DNA from: Palaemon carinicauda | Taxonomy: Eukaryota; Arthropoda; Malacostraca; Decapoda; Palaemonidae | Length of the DNA stretch: 64,000 nt | Assembly: GCF_036898095.1 (NCBI RefSeq) | Contig: NC_090751.1 | Coordinates: 81,574,955-81,638,954, forward strand | Reading direction: 5' to 3' | In this document: positions 13,663-21,733 of the stretch, piece by piece | How positions within the stretch are numbered: the first letter of the stretch is position 1 | How the letters are laid out: each line of letters opens with the position of its first letter | The notes under the pieces: model-generated | What the model was told of the DNA's origin: nothing | Database searches by the model: none | What the model saw: only the letters and a program-made list of their open reading frames with translations | Program-made: the position numbers and the translations under genes

Positions 13663-15496
13663 GGTGCAGCAGGTAGGGGGGAGGCTTTATGCCTTCCGCA
13701 ACAAATGGAGGTTCAGTCCCTGGGCTTTCAGTATCATCTCCAAGGGACTGGGGTGGAGTTGGATTCAAGGGCCTCCTCCTCCGAACAAATTTCATCAACA
13801 TTCCACTCCGGACCTAGTCGAATTCGTCCAGGATCTGTTACAAAAGAACGCCATACAAGAAACGAAACACCTGAAGTTTCAGGGTCGGCTGTTCAGTGTC
13901 CCGAAGAAGGATTCGGACAAGAGAAGAGTGATTCTAGACCTATCCCTTCTCAACTTGTCCATTCAATGCGACAAGTTTCGAATGCTTACCGTCTCGCAGG
14001 TGCGGACCTTACTTCCCCGTGGGGCCGTCACCACCTCTATCGATCTTACAGACGCCTATTATCACGTCCCGATAGCGAGACACTTCCGTCCATATCTAGG
14101 CTTCCGCCTAGGGGACAAAAATTACTCCTTCAAGGTGATGCCTTTCGGGCTCAACATCGCCCCAAGGATCTCCACAAAGTTAGCAGAAGTCGCTGTTCAG
14201 GAACTCAGAAATCAGGGGATTCAAGTAGTAACCTATCTGGACGACTGGCTCATTTGGTCAGACACCTCCCAAAATTGCCTAAAAGCCACTCACAGAGTCA
14301 TCCAATATCTTCAATCTCTAGGCTTCCAGATCAACTTCAAGAAGTCCCGTCTTCTTCCGAAATCAAAGTTCCATTGGCTCGGCCTGCAATGGGACCTTAT
14401 ATCTCATACTCTGTGTCTTCCCAAACCCAAGAGGTTAGGGATTGCGAGGAACACCAAACGCTTTCTCAAAGACAAAGTAAGTTCCAGACGACTCCAAGAG
14501 AGGATTCTGGGGTCCCTTCAATTTGCCTCAGTGACGGATCTACTTCTGAAGGCAAAATTGAAAGATATCAACCGTGTCTGGCGTTCGAGGGCGAACCGGA
14601 AGCTCCGGGACAGGAAAGTCCGCCTTCCTCCCATTCTACGGGAGAGACTTCTTCCTTGGACAAGAGCCAACAATCTGTCAAAGTCAGTTCCCCTTCGGTT
14701 TCCGCCTCCGAAGCTAATCATTCACACGGACGCATCCCTAGCAGGTTGGGGCGGCTATTCTCAGCTCAGGAAATTTCAAGGTCTTTGGTCTCCCTTATTC
14801 CGCCAATTTCACATCAATGTGCTGGAGGCCATGGCAGTTCTTCTAACCCTGAAACGTCTCGCTCTACCCAAGAGACAACACCTTCGTCTGGTCCTCGACA
14901 GCGAAGTGGTGGTCCGCTGCCTCAACAGAGGCGGGTCAAAATCAGGGCCCCTGAACCATGTTCTAGTAGCCATATTCTCCCTAGCAGCCTCGAACCGTTG
15001 GCATCTTTCAGCTGTCCACCTGGCGGGAGTCCGGAACGTAGTGGCAGACGCCTTGTCCCGGACCTCCCCTCTAGAATCGGAATGGTCACTCGATCTAAAG
15101 TCATTCCGGTGGATTCTCTCTCGGGTTCCCGGTCTCCAAGTGGACCTCTTCGCCACGGAGTCCAACCACAAATTGAGAGTATATGTGGCTCCCAATCTAG
15201 ACCCTCAGGCTTACGCCACAGACGCCATGTCACAGAATTGGGACATCTGGGAAAGGATTTATCTCTTTCCCCCGGTGAATCTTTTACTGAAAGTCCTAGA
15301 CAAACTGAGATCCTTCAAGGGACAAGTAGCCTTGGTCGCACCCAATTGGCCCAAGAGCAACTGGTATCCTCTCCTTCGAGAGTTGAGACTATATCCTCAC
15401 CCGATACCCAATCCGGTTCTGTCTCAGATAGTACAAACACGCGTTGTGTACGCTTTCTCAAACATTCAGAGCGCCCTAACTTTATGGACTTCATGA
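13280..15496 (+). CDS. pol: DIRS B reverse transcriptase-RNase H-DLFA polyprotein
   Basis: Open frame overlapping gag by 383 nt; recognisable protein begins near 13680 (GGRLYAFRNKW), so the true start is unclear and there is no ATG between the gag stop and the RT domain. RT motifs in order: LFSVPKKDSDKRRVILDLS (fingers), TSIDLTDAYYHVPI (palm A), MPFGLNIAPR (B), VTYLDDWLIW (C, catalytic Asp pair near residues 321-322), and a thumb with LGLQWD. RNase H follows: IHTDASLAGWGGYS, LEAMAVLLTL, LVLDSEVVVRCL, and VADALSR, giving the D-E-D set. Next comes a VDLFATESN...YLFPPVNLLLKVL...VALVAPNWP segment shared by all DIRS elements here. No stop or frameshift is seen. Expression relative to gag would need a frame change or reinitiation. 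Makes element DNA from RNA. Confidence 0.93.
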   Translation: MTPQITKPGVGRSSARIPPPSSGNSRVVRPISDCLFLHLPLLLRSLLPLRLLRTTMSPFCSLRASFPVPPPPLLPLTSLMRLIALPRVITEVEATTVVQTRTGVEENSFARERTSEADVEATPQANTEVQQVGGRLYAFRNKWRFSPWAFSIISKGLGWSWIQGPPPPNKFHQHSTPDLVEFVQDLLQKNAIQETKHLKFQGRLFSVPKKDSDKRRVILDLSLLNLSIQCDKFRMLTVSQVRTLLPRGAVTTSIDLTDAYYHVPIARHFRPYLGFRLGDKNYSFKVMPFGLNIAPRISTKLAEVAVQELRNQGIQVVTYLDDWLIWSDTSQNCLKATHRVIQYLQSLGFQINFKKSRLLPKSKFHWLGLQWDLISHTLCLPKPKRLGIARNTKRFLKDKVSSRRLQERILGSLQFASVTDLLLKAKLKDINRVWRSRANRKLRDRKVRLPPILRERLLPWTRANNLSKSVPLRFPPPKLIIHTDASLAGWGGYSQLRKFQGLWSPLFRQFHINVLEAMAVLLTLKRLALPKRQHLRLVLDSEVVVRCLNRGGSKSGPLNHVLVAIFSLAASNRWHLSAVHLAGVRNVVADALSRTSPLESEWSLDLKSFRWILSRVPGLQVDLFATESNHKLRVYVAPNLDPQAYATDAMSQNWDIWERIYLFPPVNLLLKVLDKLRSFKGQVALVAPNWPKSNWYPLLRELRLYPHPIPNPVLSQIVQTRVVYAFSNIQSALTLWTS

Positions 15497-16458
15497 AGTT
15501 TGCGGCCATGCATGGTGCCAATATCGATCCTCAAAACACCTTGTTTCTAGAATCAGATAAACGGGATTCCACCATCCGCCAATATGATTCTGCAGTTAAA
15601 AAGTTGGCAAAATTTTTGATGGACTCAGACGTGCACTGTATGAACTTGAACCTTACAGTCACTTTCTTTAGAACTTTATTAGAATCAGGTCTGGCAGCCA
15701 ATACTATCACCACTATTAAATCTGCTTTGAAAAAGATCTTCCTAGTAGGTTTTAACATAGACTTAACCGACTCTTTGTTAGCTTCAATTCCGAAAGCTTG
15801 TGCCAGACTGAAACCGGTTACTCGTCCTACCCCGGTGACCTGGTTCCTTAATGATGTACTCAAATTGGCTTCTGATACCATTAACAGTTCTTGTGATTAC
15901 ATTCCCCTTCTCAGGAAAACACTTTTCCTGGTGAGCTTGGCTTCCGGGGCAAGAATCTCTGAACTGGCAGCCTTGTCGAGAGACCCGGGTCATATTGAGT
16001 TCCTTCCTTCGGGAGAGGTCCTTCTTTCGCCTAACAAATTCTTTTTGGCTAAGAACGAAGACCCTCAGAACAGATGGTCCTCCTGGAAAATTGTTCCCCT
16101 CACGCAAGATCCGTCTCTGTGCCCTGTTGCTACTCTTAGGTCTTATTTATCCCGGACCTCCTCTAACTCCTCGGGGCCTCTATTCGTTAGAGAACAAGGT
16201 GGTACCATTACCATTAAAGGGATCAGGCAACAAATTTTGTATTTTATTAAACAAGCTAGCCCTGACTCCTTTCCTCTTGCACATGATATCAGAGCGGTTG
16301 CTACTTCGGTGAACTTTTTTCACCACATGAATTTTACGGACCTTTCCAGGTATACAGGGTGGAAATCACCGTCAGTGTTCAAGAAACACTACCTTAAACA
16401 TTTGGAAGCCCTAAAATTTTCTACAGTAGCTGCAGGGAGCGTAGTTACTCCCAGGTAA
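15484..16458 (+). CDS. DIRS B tyrosine recombinase
   Basis: 324 residues from ATG 15484 (or 321 from ATG 15493). The frame is open far upstream, but that part only shadows the RT gene. The N-terminal half is a SAM-like core-binding domain (RQYDSAVKKLAKFLMD, NTITTIKSALKKI). The catalytic domain carries Arg157 in ASGARISEL, His267 and Arg270 in HDIRAVATS, Trp293 in TGWKS, and Tyr303 in KKHYLKH, so the R-HxxR-W-Y set is complete. The RT stop TGA (15494-15496) overlaps the second ATG as ATGA, consistent with coupled reinitiation. The expected reaction is strand exchange between a circular DNA copy and genomic target without target duplication. Confidence 0.93.
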   Translation: MDFMKFAAMHGANIDPQNTLFLESDKRDSTIRQYDSAVKKLAKFLMDSDVHCMNLNLTVTFFRTLLESGLAANTITTIKSALKKIFLVGFNIDLTDSLLASIPKACARLKPVTRPTPVTWFLNDVLKLASDTINSSCDYIPLLRKTLFLVSLASGARISELAALSRDPGHIEFLPSGEVLLSPNKFFLAKNEDPQNRWSSWKIVPLTQDPSLCPVATLRSYLSRTSSNSSGPLFVREQGGTITIKGIRQQILYFIKQASPDSFPLAHDIRAVATSVNFFHHMNFTDLSRYTGWKSPSVFKKHYLKHLEALKFSTVAAGSVVTPR

Positions 16459-16780
16459 CTCACATGTTAATTCCTTGTCACTTTATCTCTCCCCCTTACC
16501 TGCCTCATTTATACCCTATTTGTATTCGTTGGTTTCGCACCTGAATACTATTATTATATTTGTAAATCTTTAACTCCTGAGTATCTGTATATATTATCAC
16601 TCACGGCATTATTATACCTTACCTTATTTGTCAGTTGTTCTACCAAGTGGATTTATGTTCCTTTTAAGACACCCTTATAATTGTTTTTTGGCACTCATCT
16701 CTGATTAAAGCATCTTGTATTTTCCTTACGCTTATGTTTTTCCTTTATTTTGCAAGTTTGGTGACATTTCTCTTGTATAG
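16459..16780 (+). other. DIRS B 3' untranslated region
   Basis: Non-coding, AT-rich stretch from the YR stop to the internal complementary region. No ORF with recognisable content and no obvious additional repeat. Confidence 0.6.
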
Positions 16781-16872
16781 ATTCACTGGGCGGCACAGGT
16801 TCGAGCCCAGAAAAGGGATTTTGACGTAGGAAAAATCTATTTCTGGGCGAGGGACCTGTGCCGCCCAGTGAA
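16781..16872. repeat. DIRS B internal complementary region
   Basis: Reads as the complement of the left end (CACTGGGCGGCACAGGTTCG...CCCAGAAAA, to 16814) fused directly to the complement of the right end (GGGATTTTGACGTAGGAAAA...CCTGTGCCGCCCAGTGAA, from 16815). Compared with the actual ends at 9737 and 17212 the match appears exact. It therefore preserves the sequence of the joined circle junction AAAATCCC/TTTTCTGGG. Confidence 0.93.
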
Positions 16873-16911
16873 CCCTCCCAGCTCCTCTCCCTTGGAGTCC
16901 CCAAACTTTGG

Positions 16912-17212
16912 GTGCTAAGGAGTTGGGTTCTGAGCGGATGCAGAGTTGGTGGTGCCGAGTGAGGTTGAACGGCTCTCCTCTATTGGGGTCTTTGTCGTGG
17001 ATGAATCTAAATAGTGCGGGACCTCTGGATTATACGCCCAATTTTATACCGACACCAATAGGTGAGCGAGCTAGTTAACCTAGCACTCCTTTACATTTTT
17101 TCTCTGGTATATTTAGCAGTAAATTACCTAAGAATAAGTGCTAAATGGAGCTTATTCACTGGGCGGCACAGGTCCCTCGCCCAGAAATAGATTTTTCCTA
17201 CGTCAAAATCCC
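16912..17212. repeat. DIRS B right inverted terminal repeat
   Basis: Reverse complement of the left ITR from GTGCTAAGGAGTTGGG to GGGCGGCACAGGT, then a right-specific extension CCCTCGCCCAGAAATAG...AAATCCC to 17212 that is repeated in the ICR. It abuts A-element gag sequence (TTTTTTACCAGCTG) at 17213. Confidence 0.92.
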
Positions 17213-17784
17213 TTTTTTACCAGCTGTTTTGGGTCTCTAGCCCTTTTCGGTTGCAGGTTTTGCTGTGCTTTCCGCTGTGGTTGAGAGGGGTAAGGTCTAG
17301 CTGTTAAGACCTTTTGGATGAGGGAGTCCTGACTGGACTTCCTCCACCTCTCTGCCACCCACTCGACATCCTCGGGATGGAACAAAGAATTACCCTCGAA
17401 AGGAGCATTTCTCCGTCTCGCTACTTTAGCCTGAGGGAGATGTCTATGGAACTTGCCTATGACAGTATCTCTCCTCTTCAGGATAGTGTTGGCCCAAAGG
17501 TTTACTACCTGATGGGAGAGGAACTCGATGGCCCGAGTGCCAGACAATAGGAAAGTCTCCAAAGACTTCCTAGAGGACTCCCGAGACAGATCTTTAGACC
17601 GCATCAGTTGTTCTAAGGATCCTAACTAGAAATCCAGCCACGAAGTAGCCTGCATGGCGTACTTCGCCACCTTCTCCTGGTTTAGGATTTCAGAGGCCGA
17701 AAAGGAGACGAAGTGCCGTAAGTTTCTCGAAGGGGGTGGACTTCGAGAGTGCCTCTATAGAGTGGTCGAGAGGCAGCGTTGGAA
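17213..17784 (-). pseudogene. DIRS A gag, middle fragment between the LINE and element B
   Basis: Minus-strand continuation of A gag: after the LINE site the frame reads LDHSIEALSKS...LRLLFGL, then stops and frameshifts. The frame 17604-17203 follows, with motifs ETFLLSGTRAIEFLSHQVVN, WANTILKRRD and a C-terminal RARDPKQLVKK that continues at 9736. The same ETFLLSGT(R/Q)(A/T)IEFL(S/A)HQVVNL motif is found in element E gag. It is broken by stops around 17600-17690. Confidence 0.75.
17772..17784. repeat. Target-site duplication, 3' side of LINE
   Basis: GGCAGCGTTGGAA, identical to 24367-24379. It flanks the LINE and matches continuous A gag coding sequence when one copy is removed. Confidence 0.92.
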
Positions 17785-18010
17785 TTGAATTGAATTGAAT
17801 ATGGGATTTAGGCATTAAGCCAAGCACTGGGGCATCAAAGGCCATTCAGCGCTATATAACTAAAATCATTCAATCATATCTGTACACTCACAACATTTAG
17901 TATCATTTTAACCTTTAATACAAATCGTAACACTTTCATACAATAAAATCTAGATGTGAAATAAATAGGGATTAAAAGGGTAAAATAAATAAATAAATTA
18001 ATAAAATCAA
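17785..18010 (-). other. LINE 3' UTR and repeat tail
   Basis: Sequence after the ORF2 stop, ending in about three copies of ATTCA/TTGAA in place of a poly(A) tail. A GC-richer segment at 17800-17860 (GGCATTAAGCCAAGCACTGG on plus) directly precedes the tail and may be the RT recognition end. Confidence 0.75.
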
Positions 18011-21000
18011 TTATAGCTCGTAATATAACCCAATACTTTGTATAAATTTTCTCAAGTTCAGGGTATTACAGTTTTCCCCCAGTATATCTCTTAACGGTTT
18101 GTCCTGGAGTAAATGTGTCCTCCTCTGGAGATTAAAAACAGGACAATCGACTAAAATATGTTTAACATCCATTGTCACTTGACAGGTATTACAAAGAGGG
18201 GCCTGTCTCCCTTCCCCACTCTTCATTAAATAATTGTGCGTTGCATGTGTATGGCCAATACGCAGCCTAGTTAAAATAATGGTATCCCTTCTACTTGTAG
18301 AATTACAAGATGACCATTTATCCACCAATGGGTGGATTTGTTTCAATTTTGTATTGGTGGTCCGTTCAGACCATCGAGCTTGCCACTTATTTTTACAGTA
18401 AAGATGAATCTCACTTCTAAGATCTTTGTAAGGAATACTCAAGGGGGATGGATTACTTAGCCCTGAAGCTTCCTTTGCTGCCTTATCTACTTGTTCATTC
18501 CCATCCACCCCAACATGGGCAGGGACCCAACAGAAGTGAACACTGATACTCTTCCTAGACTGCAGAAGTACTAACCAGTCCTGCACCTCTTGTACTAGAT
18601 GATGGCCTGGCATAATTTGTTTTAATGAGAGTAAAACACTATTGGAATCCGTAAAAATTGTATAAAAACTATTTTGGTTGCCATTTTTAAAAATATGTTG
18701 GACTGCGAGAATTATTGCGTACAGCTCAGCAGTAAAAATTGAACAAGAGGATGGGAGTTTCCTTCTAATAACAATATCCCCCACCACAGCTGCACTTCCA
18801 ACTCCTGCAGCCGATTTGGAGCCATCTGTAAAAACATGTTTCCCATGATGTTGAGCAGCATGATTTAAAAACTCACTTTTCATTACCCTACTAGGTAAGG
18901 TATTTTTCCCTCCTGCCGTAAAACATACTTTAACAGGTGGATTACACCAAGGAGGAGACTTGGGATATCCTACCTCTGCTATCTGTGCTGTTAACAAGCC
19001 TACTTCTCTAGCATCATTTTTCAGCTGTACTTCCAAAGGCTTAGGCACTCTAGATCTGTTAGGAGCCCGATCTACAGGCGCCCTAACATATTTACAGTTA
19101 GGATTGTTTCTCACAGCAAGGGACCTAGCTAAAAACCTCAAACTCAACTCCTCTCTGCGAATGGAAAGGGGAGGTATGCCAGAATCAACATAGAGACTGT
19201 CAATGGGAGATGTTCTGTAAGCACCTGTGCAGATGCGAAGCCCAGCATTGTGAACAATATCAAGTTTTCCAAGTAAAGTCTTTGTAGCTGACCCATATAT
19301 TTGGCATGCATAGTCTAACTTGCTCAGACACAAAGATGTATAAATTCTAAGCAAAGTTGTTCTATCAGCACCCCAATCAAAATGCGATATCACTTTCAGA
19401 ATGTTCAGTGACTTCTTAACCCTGATAGATAGGTCATTTATATGGGGACCAAATGTCATTTTCTTGTCGAAAATGACTCCAAGAAACTTGACACTATCCT
19501 CATATGGCAAAATACAATCATTTAAGAAAAGGGTGGGGATCTCTTCCCTTTTACGAGTACGAGTAAAGCGAATGGCTTTGGTCTTCTGAGGAGAAAACAT
19601 GAATCCGCGAGAATTTGCCCATGCGGAAGCAGCATTTATTGCAATTTGAAGATTTTGGCATGCTTGTAGTGCAGATGATCCACTACAATAAATTGCAAAG
19701 TCATCGACAAATAGTGATCCTTGTATGCCAGGAGGTATGTGACTAATGAGACTATTAATTGCAACAGCAAACAAGGTCACACTCAATACGCTGCCTTGGG
19801 GGACACCTTCTTCTTGCATGTAGGATGAAGATAGTTCTGACCCTACTCTCACTTTAATGGAGCGGTTTGATAAAAATTCTTCAATAAAAGAGAACATATG
19901 TCCTCCTATACCCCACGAGGCCAATTGCTTTAAAATACCACCCCTCCAGGTGGTGTCATATGCCTTTTCGAGGTCAAAAAAGACACCCACCACCTGGTTT
20001 TGCTTAGAAAAAGCATTTGAAATTTCCCTTGATAACATCAGCAAAGGGTCCAGAGTACTTCGGTTCTTCCTAAAACCAAACTGTCTGTTAGATAAAAGAT
20101 TTTTTGATTCTAGATACCACACAAGTCTGTTGTTGATCATTCTCTCAAATAGTTTGCATATGCAACTGGTCAAGGATATGGGCCTATAACTAGATGGCAG
20201 TTCTGGGTCTTTACCAGACTTGTGGCCTGGAATTACAATTGAAGTATGCCAGGAATCAGGAGATGTATGGGAAGCCCATAGACCATTAAAGGTTTCTAAT
20301 AAAAATTCCTTGGTATCCACTGGAAGATGTGATATCATTTCATACCGGATGCCATCCTCACCTGGGGCAGTTAAAGAAGAGCTGGAGATAGCATTTTGCA
20401 TCTCCTCCATACTAAAAGGCAGGTTAAAAGCTTCAGTATTTGAAGAAGCAGGAGGAACAACAGATGTTGATGCTCTAATTTGTTGAAATGCTGGGGAATA
20501 GTTGTCAGCACTTGATACATGAGCAAAGTGCTTAGCAAGAACCTCTGCTACATCTTTGGGGTCAGATATATATCTATTATTTTCCCTTAATATTGGTAGA
20601 GGCTTAGGGACGAATTTACCTTGAAGTTTTCTAATCTTGTCCCATATTTCCTTTGAAGGAGTTTTGGTATTAATATTAGATATATATTTCTTCCAAGATG
20701 CTCTCTTTGCTTTTTTAAAAATTCTTTTTTGTTTGGCACAGGCTCTGAGATATGCTATTCTATCTGCTAAATAGTTTGTCCTCAAGTATCTTCTGAAGCA
20801 AGTTCGGGTCACTTTTCTTGCGTTGGCACATTCTTTACTCCACCAAGGAACTACAGAGCGATGAGGTAAACCGCATGTTTTAGGTATAAACTTGCTAGCA
20901 TTATCATCAATAATATTTTCAAGATGTTGATAGGCATGCACTGGAGATGTAAATTCATCATATTCTTTATCAGTGTGTGAACAGTTTTCATAAGCTGCCC

Positions 21001-21733
21001 AGTCTGCCTCATCTATCTTCCATTTTGGTGGACACTGAGAAGGAAGATTATGGACATAATTTAACATTATTGGCCAATGGTCACTGCCATGTAGGTGTTC
21101 ATTTACTGACCAAAGGTAGTCCAATCGAATGGATGAGGAACAGATTGACAAATCAATGGCTGATGTAGAGTTGTGGAATACATCATACCTAGTTGGAGAA
21201 CCATCATTCATTAGTATTACATCATTGTTGTCGATTAATTCTTCAACAAGATTACCCCATCTATCGCACACATTTCCACCCCATAAAGTATGCTTTGCAT
21301 TAAAATCACCCATTAAAATAAAAGGGGCAGGAAGCTGATTGATCAAGTCTTGGAGGTCAGAAAGTCTAAGCCTTCTTGGATTACCAGCATGATCTAAGAG
21401 GAAAAGTTCTAAGGATGGTTCAATATATAGCGAACATAAAGTAATTTTTTTCCCGATATGAGTTCTAACTGCACATGCCTGTAGTGGTGTATTGAGTGGG
21501 ATTGTTTCAAATTTTACAGATTTGTGAATAATAAAACCTGTACCACCTTGAGCTCTTGCAGCTTGCAAAGGAGGGGATCTACAAAAATGATAATTGAGTC
21601 CAGGATTAAATGGTTTGTCACTGATCTTGGTTTCCTGTAGGCAAATTACCTTCGTGTCTGAGTCCCTGGTTAAAGTTTTTATTTGCTCAATGCTAGTACT
21701 TAGACCTCTGCAATTCCACTGGATGATAGACAT
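18011..21733 (-). CDS. LINE ORF2: endonuclease-reverse transcriptase-RNase H
   Basis: 1240-residue intact protein. The AP-type endonuclease is at residues about 1-230 (IQWNCRGL, CLQETKIS, MGDFNAKHTLWGG, GSDHWPIML). RT spans about 420-720: SSYRPISLTSCICKLFERM, VGVFFDLEKAYDTTWR, EGVPQGSVLSVTLF and the catalytic box LFVDDFAIYC. RNase H lies near 955-1090: FTDGSKSAAGVGSAAVV, FTAELYAIILAV, IFTDSNSVLLSL, and WVPAHVGVDGNEQVDKAA, giving the D-E-D-H/D set. A C-terminal CNTCQ...HILVDCP zinc-knuckle-like motif follows. All catalytic residues appear present. The start ATG overlaps the ORF1 stop (TAATG). Nicks target DNA and copies the element RNA there. Confidence 0.95.
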   Translation of the reverse strand: MSIIQWNCRGLSTSIEQIKTLTRDSDTKVICLQETKISDKPFNPGLNYHFCRSPPLQAARAQGGTGFIIHKSVKFETIPLNTPLQACAVRTHIGKKITLCSLYIEPSLELFLLDHAGNPRRLRLSDLQDLINQLPAPFILMGDFNAKHTLWGGNVCDRWGNLVEELIDNNDVILMNDGSPTRYDVFHNSTSAIDLSICSSSIRLDYLWSVNEHLHGSDHWPIMLNYVHNLPSQCPPKWKIDEADWAAYENCSHTDKEYDEFTSPVHAYQHLENIIDDNASKFIPKTCGLPHRSVVPWWSKECANARKVTRTCFRRYLRTNYLADRIAYLRACAKQKRIFKKAKRASWKKYISNINTKTPSKEIWDKIRKLQGKFVPKPLPILRENNRYISDPKDVAEVLAKHFAHVSSADNYSPAFQQIRASTSVVPPASSNTEAFNLPFSMEEMQNAISSSSLTAPGEDGIRYEMISHLPVDTKEFLLETFNGLWASHTSPDSWHTSIVIPGHKSGKDPELPSSYRPISLTSCICKLFERMINNRLVWYLESKNLLSNRQFGFRKNRSTLDPLLMLSREISNAFSKQNQVVGVFFDLEKAYDTTWRGGILKQLASWGIGGHMFSFIEEFLSNRSIKVRVGSELSSSYMQEEGVPQGSVLSVTLFAVAINSLISHIPPGIQGSLFVDDFAIYCSGSSALQACQNLQIAINAASAWANSRGFMFSPQKTKAIRFTRTRKREEIPTLFLNDCILPYEDSVKFLGVIFDKKMTFGPHINDLSIRVKKSLNILKVISHFDWGADRTTLLRIYTSLCLSKLDYACQIYGSATKTLLGKLDIVHNAGLRICTGAYRTSPIDSLYVDSGIPPLSIRREELSLRFLARSLAVRNNPNCKYVRAPVDRAPNRSRVPKPLEVQLKNDAREVGLLTAQIAEVGYPKSPPWCNPPVKVCFTAGGKNTLPSRVMKSEFLNHAAQHHGKHVFTDGSKSAAGVGSAAVVGDIVIRRKLPSSCSIFTAELYAIILAVQHIFKNGNQNSFYTIFTDSNSVLLSLKQIMPGHHLVQEVQDWLVLLQSRKSISVHFCWVPAHVGVDGNEQVDKAAKEASGLSNPSPLSIPYKDLRSEIHLYCKNKWQARWSERTTNTKLKQIHPLVDKWSSCNSTSRRDTIILTRLRIGHTHATHNYLMKSGEGRQAPLCNTCQVTMDVKHILVDCPVFNLQRRTHLLQDKPLRDILGENCNTLNLRKFIQSIGLYYEL

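Larger units (their letters stand above)
9737..17212 (+). mobile_element. DIRS retrotransposon B, apparently intact
   Basis: About 7.48 kb plus-strand element inserted in the gag of element A. It has near-identical inverted terminal repeats (9750-10015 and 16912-17200), an internal complementary region (16781-16872), and three long overlapping ORFs without internal stops: gag with a predicted intron, RT-RNase H, and YR. The outer junctions read ...TGCACC/TTTTCTGGG and ...AAAATCCC/TTTTTTACC. Removing the element restores A's gag frame, and no target duplication beyond the shared CCTTTT core is seen, as expected for YR-mediated insertion. Uninterrupted ORFs and nearly identical ITRs indicate a recent insertion. 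Confidence 0.93.

Noticed and set aside
13705..15483. 917-residue open frame covering RT and recombinase of element B
   Set aside because: Only the part after about 15484 has YR motifs; the first ~590 residues are an out-of-frame shadow of the RT gene (Ser/Pro-rich, no domain).
9737..17212. Target-site duplication around DIRS B
   Set aside because: Only a shared CCTTTT core is seen, explained by the circle-junction sequence and YR crossover.
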